NCBI GenBank assembly: GCA_947044405.1
Contig: CAMRHE010000646.1
Location: forward strand, 583,001-647,000
Direction: 5' to 3'
Origin: Leptodactylus fallax
Taxonomy: Eukaryota; Chordata; Amphibia; Anura; Leptodactylidae
DNA: 64,000 bases
Shown here: piece after piece, positions 1 to 12,100 of the stretch
Layout: every line of letters begins with the position of its first letter
How positions within the stretch are numbered: position 1 is the stretch's first letter
Translations under genes and position numbers: made by a program
The notes under the pieces: model-generated
Seen by the model: the letters and a program-made list of their open reading frames with translations, nothing else
The model's database searches: none
What the model was told of the DNA's origin: nothing

Positions 1-2150
1 TATACAGGAGATACCCAGGTTATACCAGCTGTACATATATATTTATATACAGGAGATACCCAGGTTATACCGGCTGTACATATATAATTATATACAGGAG
101 ATACCCAGGTTATACCGGCTGTACATATATAATTATATACAGCAGATACCCAGGTTATACCAGCTGTACATATATAATTATATACAGCAGATACCCAGGT
201 TATACCAGCTGTACATATATAATTATATACAGGAGATACCCAGGTTATACCAGCTGTACATATATAATTATATACAGCAGATACCCAGGTTATACCAGCT
301 GTACATATAGAATTATATACAGGAGATCCCCAGGTTATACCAACTGTACATATATAATTATATACTAGATGATACCCAGGTTATACCGGCTGTACATATA
401 GAATTATATACAGCAGATACCCAGGTTATACCGGCTGTACATATAGAATTATATACAGCAGATACCCAGGTTATACCGGCTGTACATATAGAATTATATA
501 CAGCAGATACCCAGGTTATACCAGCTGTACATATATAATTATACACAGAAGATCCCCAGGTTATACCGGCTGTATATATATAATTATATACAGGAGATAC
601 CCAGGTTATACCAGCTGTACATATATAATTATATACAGGAGATACCCAGGTTATACCAGCTGTACATATATAATTATATACAGGACATACCCAGGTTATA
701 CCGGCTGTACATATATAATTATATACAGGAGATACCCAGGTTATACCGGCTGTACATATATAATTATATACAGGAGATACCCAGGTTATACCGGCTGTAC
801 ATATATAATTATATACAGGAGATACCCAGGTTATACCAGCATGGTACATATATAATTATATACAGGAGATACCCAGGTTATACCGGCTGTACATATAGAA
901 TTATATACAGCAGATACCCAGGTTATACCGGCTGTACATATAGAATTATATACAGGAGATACCCAGGTTATACCAGCTGTACATATAGAATTATATACAC
1001 GAGATACCCAGGTTATACCGGCTGTACATATAGAAATTATATACAGGAGATACCCAGGTTATACCAGCAAAATACAGGGGACCCCCAGTTTACCCGCCTG
1101 TACATATATATAATTATATACAGGACCACTGTTTATACCCAGGTTATACCAGCTGTACATATATAATTATATACAGGAGATCCCCAGGTTATACCGGCTG
1201 TACATATATAATTATATACAGGAGATACCCAGGTTATACCGGCTGTACATATATAATTATATATAGGAGATACCCAGGTTATACCAGCTGTACATATAGA
1301 ATTATATACAGAGGATACCCAGGTTATACCAGCTGTACAATATATATTATATACAGGAGATACCCAGGTTATACCGGCTGTACATATATAATTATATACA
1401 GGAGATCCCCAGGTTATACCAGCTGTACATATATAATTATATACAGGAGATACCCAGGTTATACCGGCTGTACATATATAATTATATACAGGAGATACAC
1501 AGGTTATACCGGCTGTACATATATAATTATATACAGGAGATACCCAGGTTATACCAGCTGTACATATATAATTATATACAGGAGATACCCAGGTTATACC
1601 AGCTGTACATATATAATTATATACAGGAGATACCCAGGTTATACCAGCGACAATATAAATATATACAGGAGATACCCAGGTTATACCGGCTGTACATATA
1701 TAATTATATACAGGAGATACCCAGGTTATACCGGCTGTACATATAGAATTATATACAGGAGATACCCAGGTTATACCAGCTGTACATATAGAATTATATA
1801 CAGAGGATACCCAGGTTATACCAGCTGTACATATATATTATATACAGGAGATACCCAGGTTATACCGGCTGTACATATATAATTATATACAGGAGATCCC
1901 CAGGTTATACCAGCTCTACATATATAATTATATACAGGAGATACCCAGGTTATACCAGCTGTACATATATAATTATATACAGGAGATACCCAGGTTATAC
2001 CAGCTGTACATATATAATTATATACAGGAGATACCCAGGTTATACCAGCTGTACATATATAATTATATATAGGAGATACCCAGGTTATACCAGCTGTACA
2101 TATAGAATTATATACAGGAGATACCCAGGTTATACCAGCATGGTACATAC
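1..2150. repeat. 45-bp minisatellite array
   Basis: About 47 head-to-tail copies of a 45-bp unit containing ATACCCAGGTTATACC and an AT-rich TACATATATAATTATA segment. The array runs from the window edge, so its true start is outside. Variants (CAGC for CGGC, TATAGAAT for TATATAAT, GGAGAT for GCAGAT) recur in blocks. A damaged stretch lies near 1066-1135 and a short copy near 1648. Because 45 is a multiple of three, frames stay open on the minus strand (358-849 and 1816-2148), but these are repeat artefacts. It lies in the OBSCN intron upstream of the obscurin-A terminal exon. Confidence 0.97.
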
Positions 2151-2721
2151 TGTATATTAGGTCATGAATATTAGAATAGAATTATGAAAAATACATATAT
2201 ATACATATAGTGAAATCTACTCCCCTGATGTTTCACTCTCTTATCTTACATTTCTCCACTATTTAGTAGACAGATAAGTAATTCTGATTCGATCGTCCAT
2301 CCTCAGATTCCTCTTGCCGCCGTCCTCCATGCATCCATATTAATTTCTCCCTCCCACATTCTAATAGAGTTTCTTAGATGGTTCCCGATCACCAGGAGGA
2401 TTGAAAATGATCAAATCTGTTCATGGTCAGTTGGTAACCAATCCTTATTGTATTACATGCAGTATTGAGGCGTGTGGTATGATGTGCCTCCAGCAATAGT
2501 CTGTAAGTTTTGACCCCTCCCCTACTCTAATAAGAGCTCTACTGAAAGTCCTGCCCTTTACCTCCACAGAACTTTCCGTCACTTTTTGGTTTCCCTTGTA
2601 TTTTATTAACGTGTGTGATGAAGCATGAGACACGGGATGACCAGAACTAACTCCGCATGGTGCTAGTGTTGCCCTGGTGAGCACCATCACCAAATACTAA
2701 TTGACAAATTTACATCACTAG
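2151..2721. other. intronic unique sequence with splice acceptor
   Basis: Single-copy intron sequence between the 45-bp array and the obscurin-A terminal exon. I see no convincing exon. Near its end a branch-point-like TACTAAT (2694-2700) is followed by the first downstream AG at 2720-2721, a plausible 3' splice site for the next exon. The minus-strand frame 2445-2693 has no recognisable content. Confidence 0.6.
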
Positions 2722-4090
2722 AGAGGAGACGATAACAACAGTGGTGAAGAGTCCTAGGATGAGAAGAAGAATGTCCCCAGGCAGATCTCCATCACGTCCA
2801 ACCTCAGGACACTCTCCAGCAAGAACCCCCAGATCTGAACTGTCCACACCAGAGCCTCACTTTGTATCACGAGGCAGACAGTCCGTCTTTAGATCTGAAC
2901 AAGAAACTCGAAGAACTGTGGTGCCCACACTCTTCATCACAGAGCCAGAAGATGAACGAGGAGCCTCTGCCCGGCCTGATGAGCAAAAGTCTCGATGGGT
3001 TGAGGTGGAAGAAATTATTGAATTCAAAGTGAAGAAATCTCCAAAACCACAAAGGAAAAGAGGAATGTCTCCAGCTAAACCAGAGAAAGATGACCGATCT
3101 GGAAAGAAGTTCACCCAGTACAGCTCAAGATCAAGAGGATTCCCTGGAGATGACCCGAACACAAACAACTCCAACAATAAACTGGTGGAGGAGTCAAAGT
3201 CCACACTAACATCTTGTAGCTTATCAGAAGTGGACATCCCATCAATGGAGTATCAACTCATAGAACAAGACTCCGAGGCTGAGGATGAACTTGGTCCCCA
3301 AGGTGCATCAGAGCAAACAGATGATGTAGAAGAAGGTCGTGGTATCATCACTGAACCTGAATCCCCAGTAGCTGCTCGTGAGATATTTCATATTCCAGAG
3401 GATGAAAGGTCTTCTCCACCAGTAGAGACAGATACCAGTGAAAATAACTCAAAACTTCCAGTTGACCAAACCATGTCTTTAGAAGTAGAAGATGTCATTG
3501 TGGAAGAACCAGCAGATGACGATACTGAAGACTTAAGAAACAGAGATAAAAAAATTCTTACTCGTGATGGGAAAGTTCTGACTTTAGAAGATCTTGAGGA
3601 TTATGTTCCCGGTCAAGGAGAGACTTATGGATGTGATGAAGATGTTGCAAACATCTCAGAAAGTGCTCCATGTCAGATCTCTGTACTACAGGCAGAAATA
3701 AATGAGCCAACCATTGGCAAACCTGTGCTGCTAAATGTGGGGAGGCCTGTAGTACCGAAACAGAGGCAGAGTTTCTTCAGCCACTTAAAAGATGGCATTG
3801 GAAGCATGTTCACAGCAGGCTCAAGAATGACGAGGATGAATATGATGGGATCCGCAAATGTTTCTTTCCGCATGAAGGAAACCACTGTGGCAGCAGCTAC
3901 TGTCAGTGCTTCATCAACCAGTCAACCATCCTTTAACATTAAGCCCTCTTTCTGCACTGAGGTCCAACGTTCAGTAGACAACGGGCAACCCAGCTTCAAG
4001 ACTGAAGTTTCTACAAGAACCTTAAATTATGGAACCCTGGGAGAAACTGTTACTTTACACATAAGTAAAAAGGACCCTTCACAAAGTTAA
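2722..4090 (+). CDS. OBSCN: obscurin-A alternative terminal exon (non-modular C-terminus)
   Basis: Terminal coding exon of the kinase-less obscurin-A isoform, about 455 residues ending in TAA at 4088-4090. From the GTG at 2741 as residue 1 one sees: an SP/TP-rich basic segment (1-35); WVEVEEIIEFKVKK (86-99); a DPNTNNSNNKL block (138-148); an acidic Glu/Asp-rich middle; LTLEDLEDYVPG (280-291); SVLQAEINEPTIGKPVLL (314-331); and GETVTLHI near the end. These blocks match, in order, the unique C-terminus of mammalian obscurin-A as I recall it. In mammals that region binds small ankyrin-1 of the sarcoplasmic reticulum and ankyrin-B; assigning the two hydrophobic/acidic blocks as the ankyrin sites is inference. 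The start is set by the acceptor AG at 2720-2721, with AG at 2740-2741 (exon from 2742) as the alternative. The exon lacks any Ig, FnIII or kinase domain. Confidence 0.9.
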
Positions 4091-5115
4091 AGTTTATGAT
4101 GTAGTCTGAGAAGACAAGGAGGAGATGAGTAACATAAGACGTAAGATCTAGAAGACGCCAAAGATGTTCTATGAGAACTTTCCAGTCTTAATGGGAACAC
4201 TTAATCTTAGATAAAAATGATATCAGTAAAAGCTAAAGTGGCATTCCGTGAAAAACCAAAATGGTGGTGACAAGAAGAGGAATTGGACAAGAATCACCAT
4301 GAAAGATTTGCCTCTCCTCCTTGTAGACGTCTTTGATGTTCTTGGTTGGTTCGTCCAGCCTTTCTTACTATACTTCACCATCTGGACATGTTTTATTCAA
4401 AGGATCCGTCGGAAATGAATCTGAATGTTTACATTGAAACATCGAACGGTGACAACGGCAGATGTGACAAGAGCCGGCGCTGCCAAATCCTAGCTTCATG
4501 TCAATTAAAATACATAACTGGAATAAAATATGCGCTCTTTTTGGCTTGTGGCCTGGAGACGACATGGACTAATTACACTTTCCCGAAATCTGCCAAGAAT
4601 AACGCAGAATACATGACTAACCAGCGCACTGCGTGATATGGCCAGTCCTCGGCTGCGGAGGACACAGATCTGTCGACCACACAAGATCTTCATTGTCACA
4701 GACGATGTATCTTGGTGGGCGCCATCTGTAGTCAGGTCATAGAGTTTGACCGCTGCGTGTGCACCAAGGTTCTCCACCTCTCTGTCCTCGCAGAGTCCAC
4801 GCAGTGGGCAGGTTTTTATTTATAAGCCGCTCTGAGGTTTGTTTTTGTATCGTTTCTGCAAATTCTCCTCTCAGCGTGATGTTTAGATTGTGATCTAGTT
4901 GTTGTTATTTAACCCCATAATCCCTGGAGTGACCCCCGCACCGTCTGTGATACGACGGCCTCCAAGCAGACGATACTCAGTCATCGCTGCTTACCTCTTA
5001 GATTTCTGCAGATATTTTGTGTTTTTTTTTTTTTTTTTTTTTTTCCCCAGTAGATGAAATGATGTTCCAGTGACAAGTGCTGCTGAGTGTAATAAACCTG
5101 TGCCGGGATCTCACC
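4091..5115 (+). other. OBSCN: 3'UTR of obscurin-A transcript
   Basis: Non-coding sequence from the TAA at 4088-4090 to shortly after the AATAAA at 5091. It contains a T-tract at about 5023-5044. Small open frames here (4346-4636 on plus; 4368-4565 and 4505-4777 on minus) show no recognisable domain and are taken as chance. The 3' end is inferred from the polyadenylation signal and is not seen directly. Confidence 0.65.
5091..5096 (+). promoter_or_regulatory. OBSCN: polyadenylation signal AATAAA (obscurin-A)
   Basis: A canonical AATAAA about 1 kb after the stop codon at 4090 and before the next minisatellite. Cleavage would be expected about 10-30 bases downstream. It supports 2722-4090 being a true alternative last exon. 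Confidence 0.7.
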
Positions 5116-5512
5116 TCCTCTGACTCCTCCATTTATTATACAACGTGATACAGTCCAGACAGAAATAGTGGCCTGCTCTTATGTAACCGTCAGGTCTATT
5201 GCGCAGAGAAAAACAATGAGATTTACTAAAGATTACAGCAAAGTTACTTTGTAAAGAGGGTCGGGGGTCCCCACATGTGCCCCAGACAAACACTGAGCTC
5301 GCTTTCGAGAAGCAATCAGGTGAACACGTGAGGTCAAGGGGTATTATGATATAGAGCAGATTTCTTTTTGTTGTGTCGCTCACTAGTACTGCCTGTGCGG
5401 GTCTCTCCCCTGACAATTTTGTCCAGTATTGTATGAGCTGTCCACAGCCATTTCTCGACCACACTCCTGAGACTGGGCAGCAATTCCTAAGGTGGGTGGA
5501 CATGCTAGACTA
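5116..5512. other. intergenic-like intron sequence, nothing recognised
   Basis: Unique sequence between the obscurin-A poly(A) site and the 39-bp array. For the longer isoform this is intron. The minus-strand frame 5111-5503 has no recognisable domain. Confidence 0.5.
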
Positions 5513-7960
5513 GGGACAGAAGAGCTCAGAGAGTACAGAGTAGTCTGGAGAGGGGCAGAAGAGCTCAGAGAGTACAGAGGAGTCTGGAGAGGGACAGAAG
5601 AGCTCAGAGAGTACAGAGGAGTCTGGAGAAGGACAGAAGAGCTCAGAGAGTACAGAGGAGTCTGGAAAGGGACAGAAGAGCTCCCAGAGAGTACAGAGGA
5701 GTCTGGAGAGGGACAGAAGAGCTCAGAGAGTACAGAGTAGTCTGGAGAAGGACAGAAGAGCTCAGAGAGTACAGAGGAGTCTGGAGAAGGACAGAAGAGC
5801 TCAGAGAGTACAGAGTAGTCTGGAGAAGGACAGAAGAGCTCAGAGAATACAGAGGAGTCTGGAGAGGGACAGCAAAGCTCAGAGAGTACAGAGGAGTCTG
5901 GAGAGGGACAGAAGAGCTCAGAGAGTACAGAGGAGTCTGGAGAAGGTCAGAAGAGCTCAGAGAGTACAGAGGAGTCTGGAAAGGGACAGAAGAGCTCAGA
6001 GTACAGAGGAGTCTGGAGAGGGACAGAAGAGCTCAGAGAGTACAGAGGAGTCTGGAGAAGGACAGAAGAGCTCAGAGAGTACAGAGGAGTCTGGAGAGGG
6101 ACAGAAGAGCTCAGAGAGTACAGAGGAGTCTGGAGAAGGACAGAAGAGCTCAGAGAGTACAGAGGTGTCTGGAGAGGGACAGAAAAGCTCAGAGAGTACA
6201 GAGGAGTCTGGAGAAGGACAGAAGAGCTCAGAGAGTGCAGAGGAGTCTGGAGAGGGACAGAAGAGCTCAGAGAGTACAGAGGAGTCTGGAGAAGGACAGA
6301 AGAGCTCATGAGAGTACAGAGTAGTCTGGAGAAGGACAGAAGAGCTCAGAGAATACAGAGGAGTCTGGAGAGGGACAGAAAAGCTCAGAGAGTACAGAGG
6401 AGTCTGGAGAGGGAAAGAAGAGCTCAGAGAGTACAGAGGAGCCTGGAGAAGGACAGAAGAGCTCAGAGAGTACAGAGGAGTCTGGAAAGGGACAGAAGAG
6501 CTCAGAGTACAGAGGAGTCTGGAGAGGGACAGAAGAGCTCAGAGAGTACAGAGGAGTCTGGAGAAGGACAGAAGAGCTCAGAGAGTACAGAGGAGTCTGG
6601 AGAAGGACAGAAGAGCTCAGAGAGTACAGAGGTGTCTGGAGAGGGACAGAAAAGCTCAGAGAGTACAGAGGAGTCTGGAGAAGGACAGAAGAGCTCAGAG
6701 AGTGCAGAGGAGTCTGGAGAGGGACAGAAGAGCTCAGAGAGTACAGAGGAGTCTGGAGAAGGACAGAAGAGCTCAGAGAGTACAGAGTAGTCTGGAGAAG
6801 GACAGAAGAGCTCAGAGAGTACAGAGGAGCCTGGAGAAGGACAGAAGAGCTCAGAGAGTGCAGAGGAGTCTGGAGAGGGACAGAAGAGCTCAGAGAGTGC
6901 AGAGGAGTCTGGAGAGGGACAGAAGAGCTCAGAGAGTACAGAGGAGTCTGGAGAAGGACAGAAGAGCTCAGAGAGTACAGAGGAGTCTGGAGAGGGACAG
7001 AAAAGCTCAGAGAGTACAGAGGAGTCTGGAGAAGGACAGAAGAGCTCAGAGAGTGCAGAGGAGTCTGGAGAGGGACAGAAGAGCTCAGAGAGTACAGAGG
7101 AGTCTGGAGAGGGACAGAAGAGCTCAGAGAGTACAGAGGAGTCTGGAGAAGGACAGAAGAACTCAGAGAGTACAGAGAAGTCTGGAGAGGGACAGAAGAG
7201 CTCAGAGAGTGCAGAGGAGTCTGGAGAGGGACAGAAGAGCTCAGAGAGTACAGAGGAGTCTGGAGAGGGACAGAAGAACTCAGAGAGTACAGAGGAGTCT
7301 GGAGAGGGACAGAAGAGCTCAGAGAGTACAGAGGAGTCTGGAGAAGGACAGAAGAGCTCAGAGAGTACAGAGGAGTCTGGAGAGGGACAGAAAAGCTCAG
7401 AGAGTACAGAGGAGTCTGGAGAAGGACAGAAGAGCTCAGAGAGTGCAGAGGAGTCTGGAGAGGGACAGAAGAGCTCAGAGAGTACAGAGGAGTCTGGAGG
7501 GGCAGAACCGGGAGAGGAGTCTGGAGAAGGACAGAAGAGCTCAGAGAGTACAGAGAAGTCTGGAGAGGGACAGAAGAGCTCAGAGAGTGCAGAGGAGTCT
7601 GGAGAGGGACAGAAGAGCTCAGAGAGTACAGAGGAGTCTGGAGAGGGACAGAAGAACTCAGAGAGTACAGAGAAGTCTGGAGAGGGACAGAAGAGCTCAG
7701 AGAGTACAGAGTAGTCTGGAGAAGGACAGAGGAGTTTGTTCCCTTTCAGATACCTCTATCCCTTTCAAAGGAACCTGAAGGGGAACATAGGAACCCAGAG
7801 AATACAGAGGTGTCTGGAGGGAACAGAAGTGTCAAGAGGGGAACAGCGTAACCCAGAGAGTAAAGTGGTTTGTGGAGAGGGATATAGAAGTCTGAAGAGA
7901 GTACAGAGGAGTCTGAAGGGGATAGTTTGGTCGGGGGGACAGAGGAGTTTAATTGGTACA
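5513..7960. repeat. 39-bp minisatellite array
   Basis: About 57 regular copies (5513-7730) of a 39-bp purine-rich unit containing ACAGAAGAGCTCAGAGAG and GAGGAGTCTGGAGA, followed by a decayed tail to about 7960 with diverged copies. The unit is 13 codons long, so frames stay open and read as a Glu/Ser-rich repeat (EESGEGQKSSEST) or, in another frame, an Arg-rich one. Frames break at recurrent TAGs (for example in variant copies ending GAGTAGTCTGG) and at 4-base deletions (5998, 6507). There is no splice-site or conservation evidence that it is coding; it lies in the OBSCN intron. Confidence 0.95.
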
Positions 7961-10111
7961 AAAGAGACTGGCAGAGGCCCACTGAGAACACAAGCACATA
8001 TCTGTGGGGACATCAGGATGAATAGAAATCACACATACTAATATAATGGGAGAGATTTATTGACAGTATCTTATTTTGCATGAATTTAGGTATTTTTGGA
8101 GATCACCATTGAAAAGGGTAATGAGCTGGGACCCCCACTCCACTTCCCCCTACAGTAGCTGCAGGGTCCTGTTCTATAGTATGTGCCCCTTAGTCTCAGG
8201 TATTTGTCTTTCTGCCAGTATGAATTTTGCTCTAAGAATCCTTCCCTTCCTTCAGGCTCTAGGACTAATGTGGATGTGACCTCGGACTATGGCGGTGTAA
8301 CTGCACAAAGCGCCCTGCTCTATAGTAAATGGTCGGCAGCATTGGGGGACTTATGTGGTTTCTCATAGACTGTTCAGATTGTGATGGGTGTCACATACGG
8401 ACTGTCCTAGCATGTTGACGTGGCTGAGGCTGTCAGGGATTAATTAACTCCACTCACTCAATCTTACACTCACCCTTCACTCAGGCTTCAAATTGGGTGT
8501 AAATGGCACCCCAAATACACGTGGCCTCCACCACTGACGGTGGGCTCAGTAGAAACCCCGCTCCTAAATGCACAAGTCTCTCTAACAGTCAGATGCAAAC
8601 ACACTTTGTAATGTACCACAAATACCAATACATATAGTGATTTCATAGCCAAGGGGTCCAGTGCTCTGAAATGAAAAAGACAAGACAAACAAAACAGTTT
8701 TAAAAGAAAAGGGAGAAAAAGACAGAAATCCCGGTAACTTAAGAGTCCTTTAGTTTCCGTGGAGTTTGGAGGGTCTCTCGGATGGGATGGCCAACACTCA
8801 GCTCATTGCTGCTCCACAATGGTGAATTCCTGGCTTGTGAAGCCACACACCCTGCCAGGGTGTCACCCGCCTCCCTCTTTCCTCATCTCTGGAAAGTTGG
8901 GAAATTAATTGTTCCATCTGTGCCTTGGAAAGATGAGTACCCTACAGATGTCTGAGGTCACTTTCTGGTTACTACCCCCAGATATTACATATATACATGC
9001 ACCAACAATATAATACCTGGATGATACACACATAAGCAATACAAAGCACTGATGATACAGACATAAACAATATATTTCCATATGATATAGACATGAGCAG
9101 GACCTTTCATCACAATGGGAAATAATATGGTCACTATAGGGGGCTGGACAGATGAGAGTACCGCACACCAGTGATGCGTCAGGGACTTTGTGACGTCTGC
9201 ATGGCACCTAGTGGTCAGACATGGACGCCTGCCTGGTGGGGTCACCTTCTTCATATCTTCTGTTCTGTCTTTGTTGGGTAGAAATAACTTGAGGAAACTC
9301 TGGGTTATGGCGACCTCCAGGCCGCAGAGGATCTCAAAGAAAAATCATATCTGGTCTATGATGAGGAAAATCCCTCAAACTGGGGAGGAGAGGGTTAAAG
9401 AAGTGGCCAGTATTCCAGACTCTGGTGAAGGACGTGGCCATCAGGGGTCAGCCGCCATAGAGTGAAGCTCCGCCTCTGATTAACGCCCGCACCGCGTACC
9501 ATCGGGCTCCGTTCTATAGTCTACAACTCCCTTGTGTTTTAGGTTTTTTTCTTTCTGTTTTCACTTATTTTCAGTTTCTATTACTGTTTTCAGTATTTCC
9601 ACATGGAAACTATAAGCAAGCAGGTTACTGTTAACGGATCGATCCTTCACATGTATATGTTTGAGCACTGCAGACTTATAAACCCTTATTACTCCCATCT
9701 TGTTCAGCAAATAGTCATACAATAATCAGGTTTGGATGACATCACTAAGTTCCTGTTGACAGATCTGATGACATCATTTAAGTTGCTGTTGATGGATCTG
9801 ATAATATCAGTAAGTTGTTGTTGAGGGATCTCATGACATCGGTAAGTTGCTCTTGACGGTTCTGTATCCCTTCTCTCTAGCTACTACATGGAGTCTATAA
9901 TGGAGTCTTCTTGGGATGGGGTTTTGGTTCTGATCTAATTTTGGGGGTATCACATTTCTGCTCCTGGTCTAAAATTACCCAAATTTACCAAGATATTTTT
10001 AAATGTTGGAAACTGCAAAATTTCTACATGTTGTTGCGAGTTCTTAGAGCTGCTCCTTTAACTCATTTGTCCATAAGGTGATTTACACTACAAGAAATGT
10101 GTAAAGGAGGG
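7961..10111. other. intronic sequence without recognised genes
   Basis: About 2.1 kb of mostly unique intron sequence. It includes small repeated motifs near 9010-9090 (GATGATACACACATAA-like) and a short four-copy degenerate repeat of about 33 bp at 9736-9862 (units ending AAGTTGCTGTTGA). None of the short frames has a recognisable domain. A worn-out transposable element in 8380-9200 is possible, but I cannot name a family. Confidence 0.5.
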
Positions 10112-10363
10112 GACAGGTGACCAGATCTCCCAGAAGTTTCTGAACCCTTTAGAATTTTCTAGATTTCAAAAATCTTAAACCTGGTAATTTATTTATAGAA
10201 GAAAATGAGCCAATATGACATATCAGTGAGTGGTAAGTATGTGACCCTTTGCTTTCAGCATCTGGTGTGACCCCTTGTGCAGCAATAACTGGTTGGTTAG
10301 TCCTGTTCATCGGTTTGGAGGAGGTTCAGCCCATTCATCCATACAAACCAGCTTCACCTCTGT

Positions 10364-10915
10364 TATGTCGATGATTTTCTCCCATGAACTGTTCGCTTCT
10401 ACTCTGCTATGTCGGTGATTTCCTCCCATGAACTGTTCGCTTCTACTCTGTTATGTCGATGATTTTCTCCCATGAACTGTTCGCTTCTACTCTGCTATGT
10501 CGGTGATTTCCTCCCATGAACTGTTCGCTTCTACTCTGTTATGTCGGTGATTTCCTCCCATGAACTGTTCGCTTCTACTCTGCTATGTCGGTGATTTCCT
10601 CCCATGAACTGTTCGCTTCTACTCTGCTATGTCGGTGATTTCCTCCCATGATCTGTTCGCTTCTACTCTGCTATGTCGGTGATTTCCTCCCATGAACTGT
10701 TTGCTTCTACTCTGTTATGTCGGTGATTTCCTCCCATGAACTGTTCGCTTCTACTCTGCTATGTCGGTGATTTCCTCCCATGAACTGTTCGCTTCTACTC
10801 TGCTATGTCAGTGATTTCCTCCCATGAACTGTTCGCTTCTACTCTGTTGTGTCAGTGATTTCCTCCCATGAACTGTTCGCTTCTACTCTGTTGTTTCGGT
10901 GATTTCCTCCCATGA
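10364..10915. repeat. 44-bp minisatellite inside Tc1 relic
   Basis: About 12 copies of a 44-bp unit containing GATTTCCTCCCATGAACTG and TTCGCTTCTACTCTG. The unit sequence corresponds to part of the surrounding Tc1-like transposase region, so the array grew by tandem duplication of a piece of the transposon. Confidence 0.93.
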
Positions 10916-10921
10916 TCTGCT

Positions 10922-11020
10922 CTCCTCAGCTCCTTCCATAACATTTCTCTTGGATTAAGGTCAGGTCTGTGACTTGGCCATTCCAAAACTTCCACTTTCT
11001 TCTTCTTTACCCCTTCTTTG
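10922..11020 (-). pseudogene. Tc1-like transposase C-terminal fragment
   Basis: On the minus strand, about 30 codons resemble the DDE/D C-terminal core of Tc1-like transposases ([11 protein letters not shown], then EMLWKELR). It is interrupted on its 3' side by the 44-bp array and on its 5' side by GGGACACA-type repeats, so no functional protein is possible. Confidence 0.75.
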
Positions 11021-11759
11021 GTAGAACAACTTTGGTAGAATAAAGGTGACACATAAAATACAAGGGACACAAAGACTACAGGGGGACACATAGAATACAA
11101 GGGACATATAGCATAAAGGGGGACACATAGAATACAGGGGGGGACAGCATACAGGGGCTCACATTGTATACAGGGGACACATAGAATACAGGGGGGGACA
11201 CATAGAATACAGGAGAAATGTCATTTTGGCTACACAGTGAAAACCGTACAAACAAAGCCTATAAGAAAGTCGCACAAATGCACTTTTTTCTCTATTTCCA
11301 ACCATTCTGAACTTTTTCCAGCTTCCCAGTACATTGTACAGAATAATAAATAGCGCCATTATAAACTACACTTCGTCCTGTAAATATTAACTCCTCATAT
11401 GGCTCTGTGAACAGAAAAATAACAAAGTTATGGGGTTTGGAAGGCGGGGAGTCAAAAACGAAAATTGAAAAATGCAGGAATGGGTTAATAAAACATGTCG
11501 TCCGCTCACACCTGCTTTCCATAGATTGAAATCACCAAATTATCTGCTAATCCTCAAGGGTCACATACTTACCACGCACAGATACGTCACATTGGATGAG
11601 GTCTGACATTTGGGACTCATTTCTTGGACTCTTCGTTCTCCTTCTGTACTCTTAGGGGTTGTGTAATGATGTAGTTTTAGGTCAAATTTATGTAGAAATC
11701 TAGAAATTCTGAAGGGTTGACAATCTTTCAAGCACCCCTATACACAGTGACCACAGTTA

Positions 11760-12097
11760 GGCCCGGTTCACATCTGCGTTCCGCATTCCATTTGGGGAGT
11801 CCGCTTGGGGACCCCCCGAACGAAAACCTATACGCATTGCAAGCGGTTTACCTGGGAAACCACACGGACCCCATAGACTATAATGGGGTCCGTGTGGTTT
11901 CCGCACGAAGCAAGCGGAGAGAAAAGTTCTGCAAGCAGCACTGAGCATTGAGTGGAAACCACACAGACCCCATTATAATCTATGAGGTCCGCAGGTTTCC
12001 TTAGCTAAACCGCTTTTCTATGCGTATAGGTTTCCGCTCGGGGGGTTCCTAAGCGGACTCCCCAAGCAGAATGCCGAACGAAGATGTGAACCGGCCC
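11760..12097. mobile_element. Harbinger-type MITE (338 bp, long inverted repeats)
   Basis: The element begins GGCCCGGTTCACATC and ends GATGTGAACCGGCCC, with near-perfect long inverted repeats covering most of its length. It is flanked by TTA on both sides (11757-11759 and 12098-12100), a target duplication of the TWA type used by PIF/Harbinger elements. A second internal hairpin (about 11849-11904) pairs GGAAACCACACGGACCCC with its inverse. There is no coding capacity, so it is non-autonomous. Family naming rests on the TTA duplication and end sequence and is an inference. Confidence 0.8.
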
Positions 12098-12100
12098 TTA

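Larger units (their letters stand above)
10112..11745 (-). mobile_element. decayed Tc1/mariner-like element with inverted ends
   Basis: The left end has TGAACCCTTTAGAATTTTCT (10141-10160) and the right end carries the matching inverted motif AGAAATTCTGAAGGGTTGA (11702-11720); homology extends inward on both sides, including GTAAGTATGTGACCCT near 10233 and its inverse near 11565. Between them, on the minus strand, a transposase C-terminal relic reads [10 protein letters not shown] followed by a WKELR-like segment, the region holding the third acidic residue of Tc1 transposases. Most of the transposase is gone. A 44-bp tandem array (10364-10915) and a short GGGACACATAGAATACA array (about 11035-11215) have grown inside the relic. 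Exact ends are uncertain by about 20 bp. Confidence 0.8.

Noticed and set aside
1..2150. CRISPR array
   Set aside because: There are no unique spacers; units are contiguous and of minisatellite type in a vertebrate genome.
2445..2693. Minus-strand frame upstream of the obscurin-A exon
   Set aside because: It has no domain, is on the opposite strand, and overlaps the probable branch-point region.
5492..7778. Repetitive protein (EESGEGQKSSEST repeats)
   Set aside because: It looks protein-like because the unit is 39 bp, but TAG-containing variants and 4-base deletions interrupt it, and no flanking splice sites or start are convincing.
9190..9465. 91-codon plus-strand frame as an extra obscurin exon
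   Set aside because: It has no recognisable homology, no clear acceptor and no phase fit; it remains only a chance frame.
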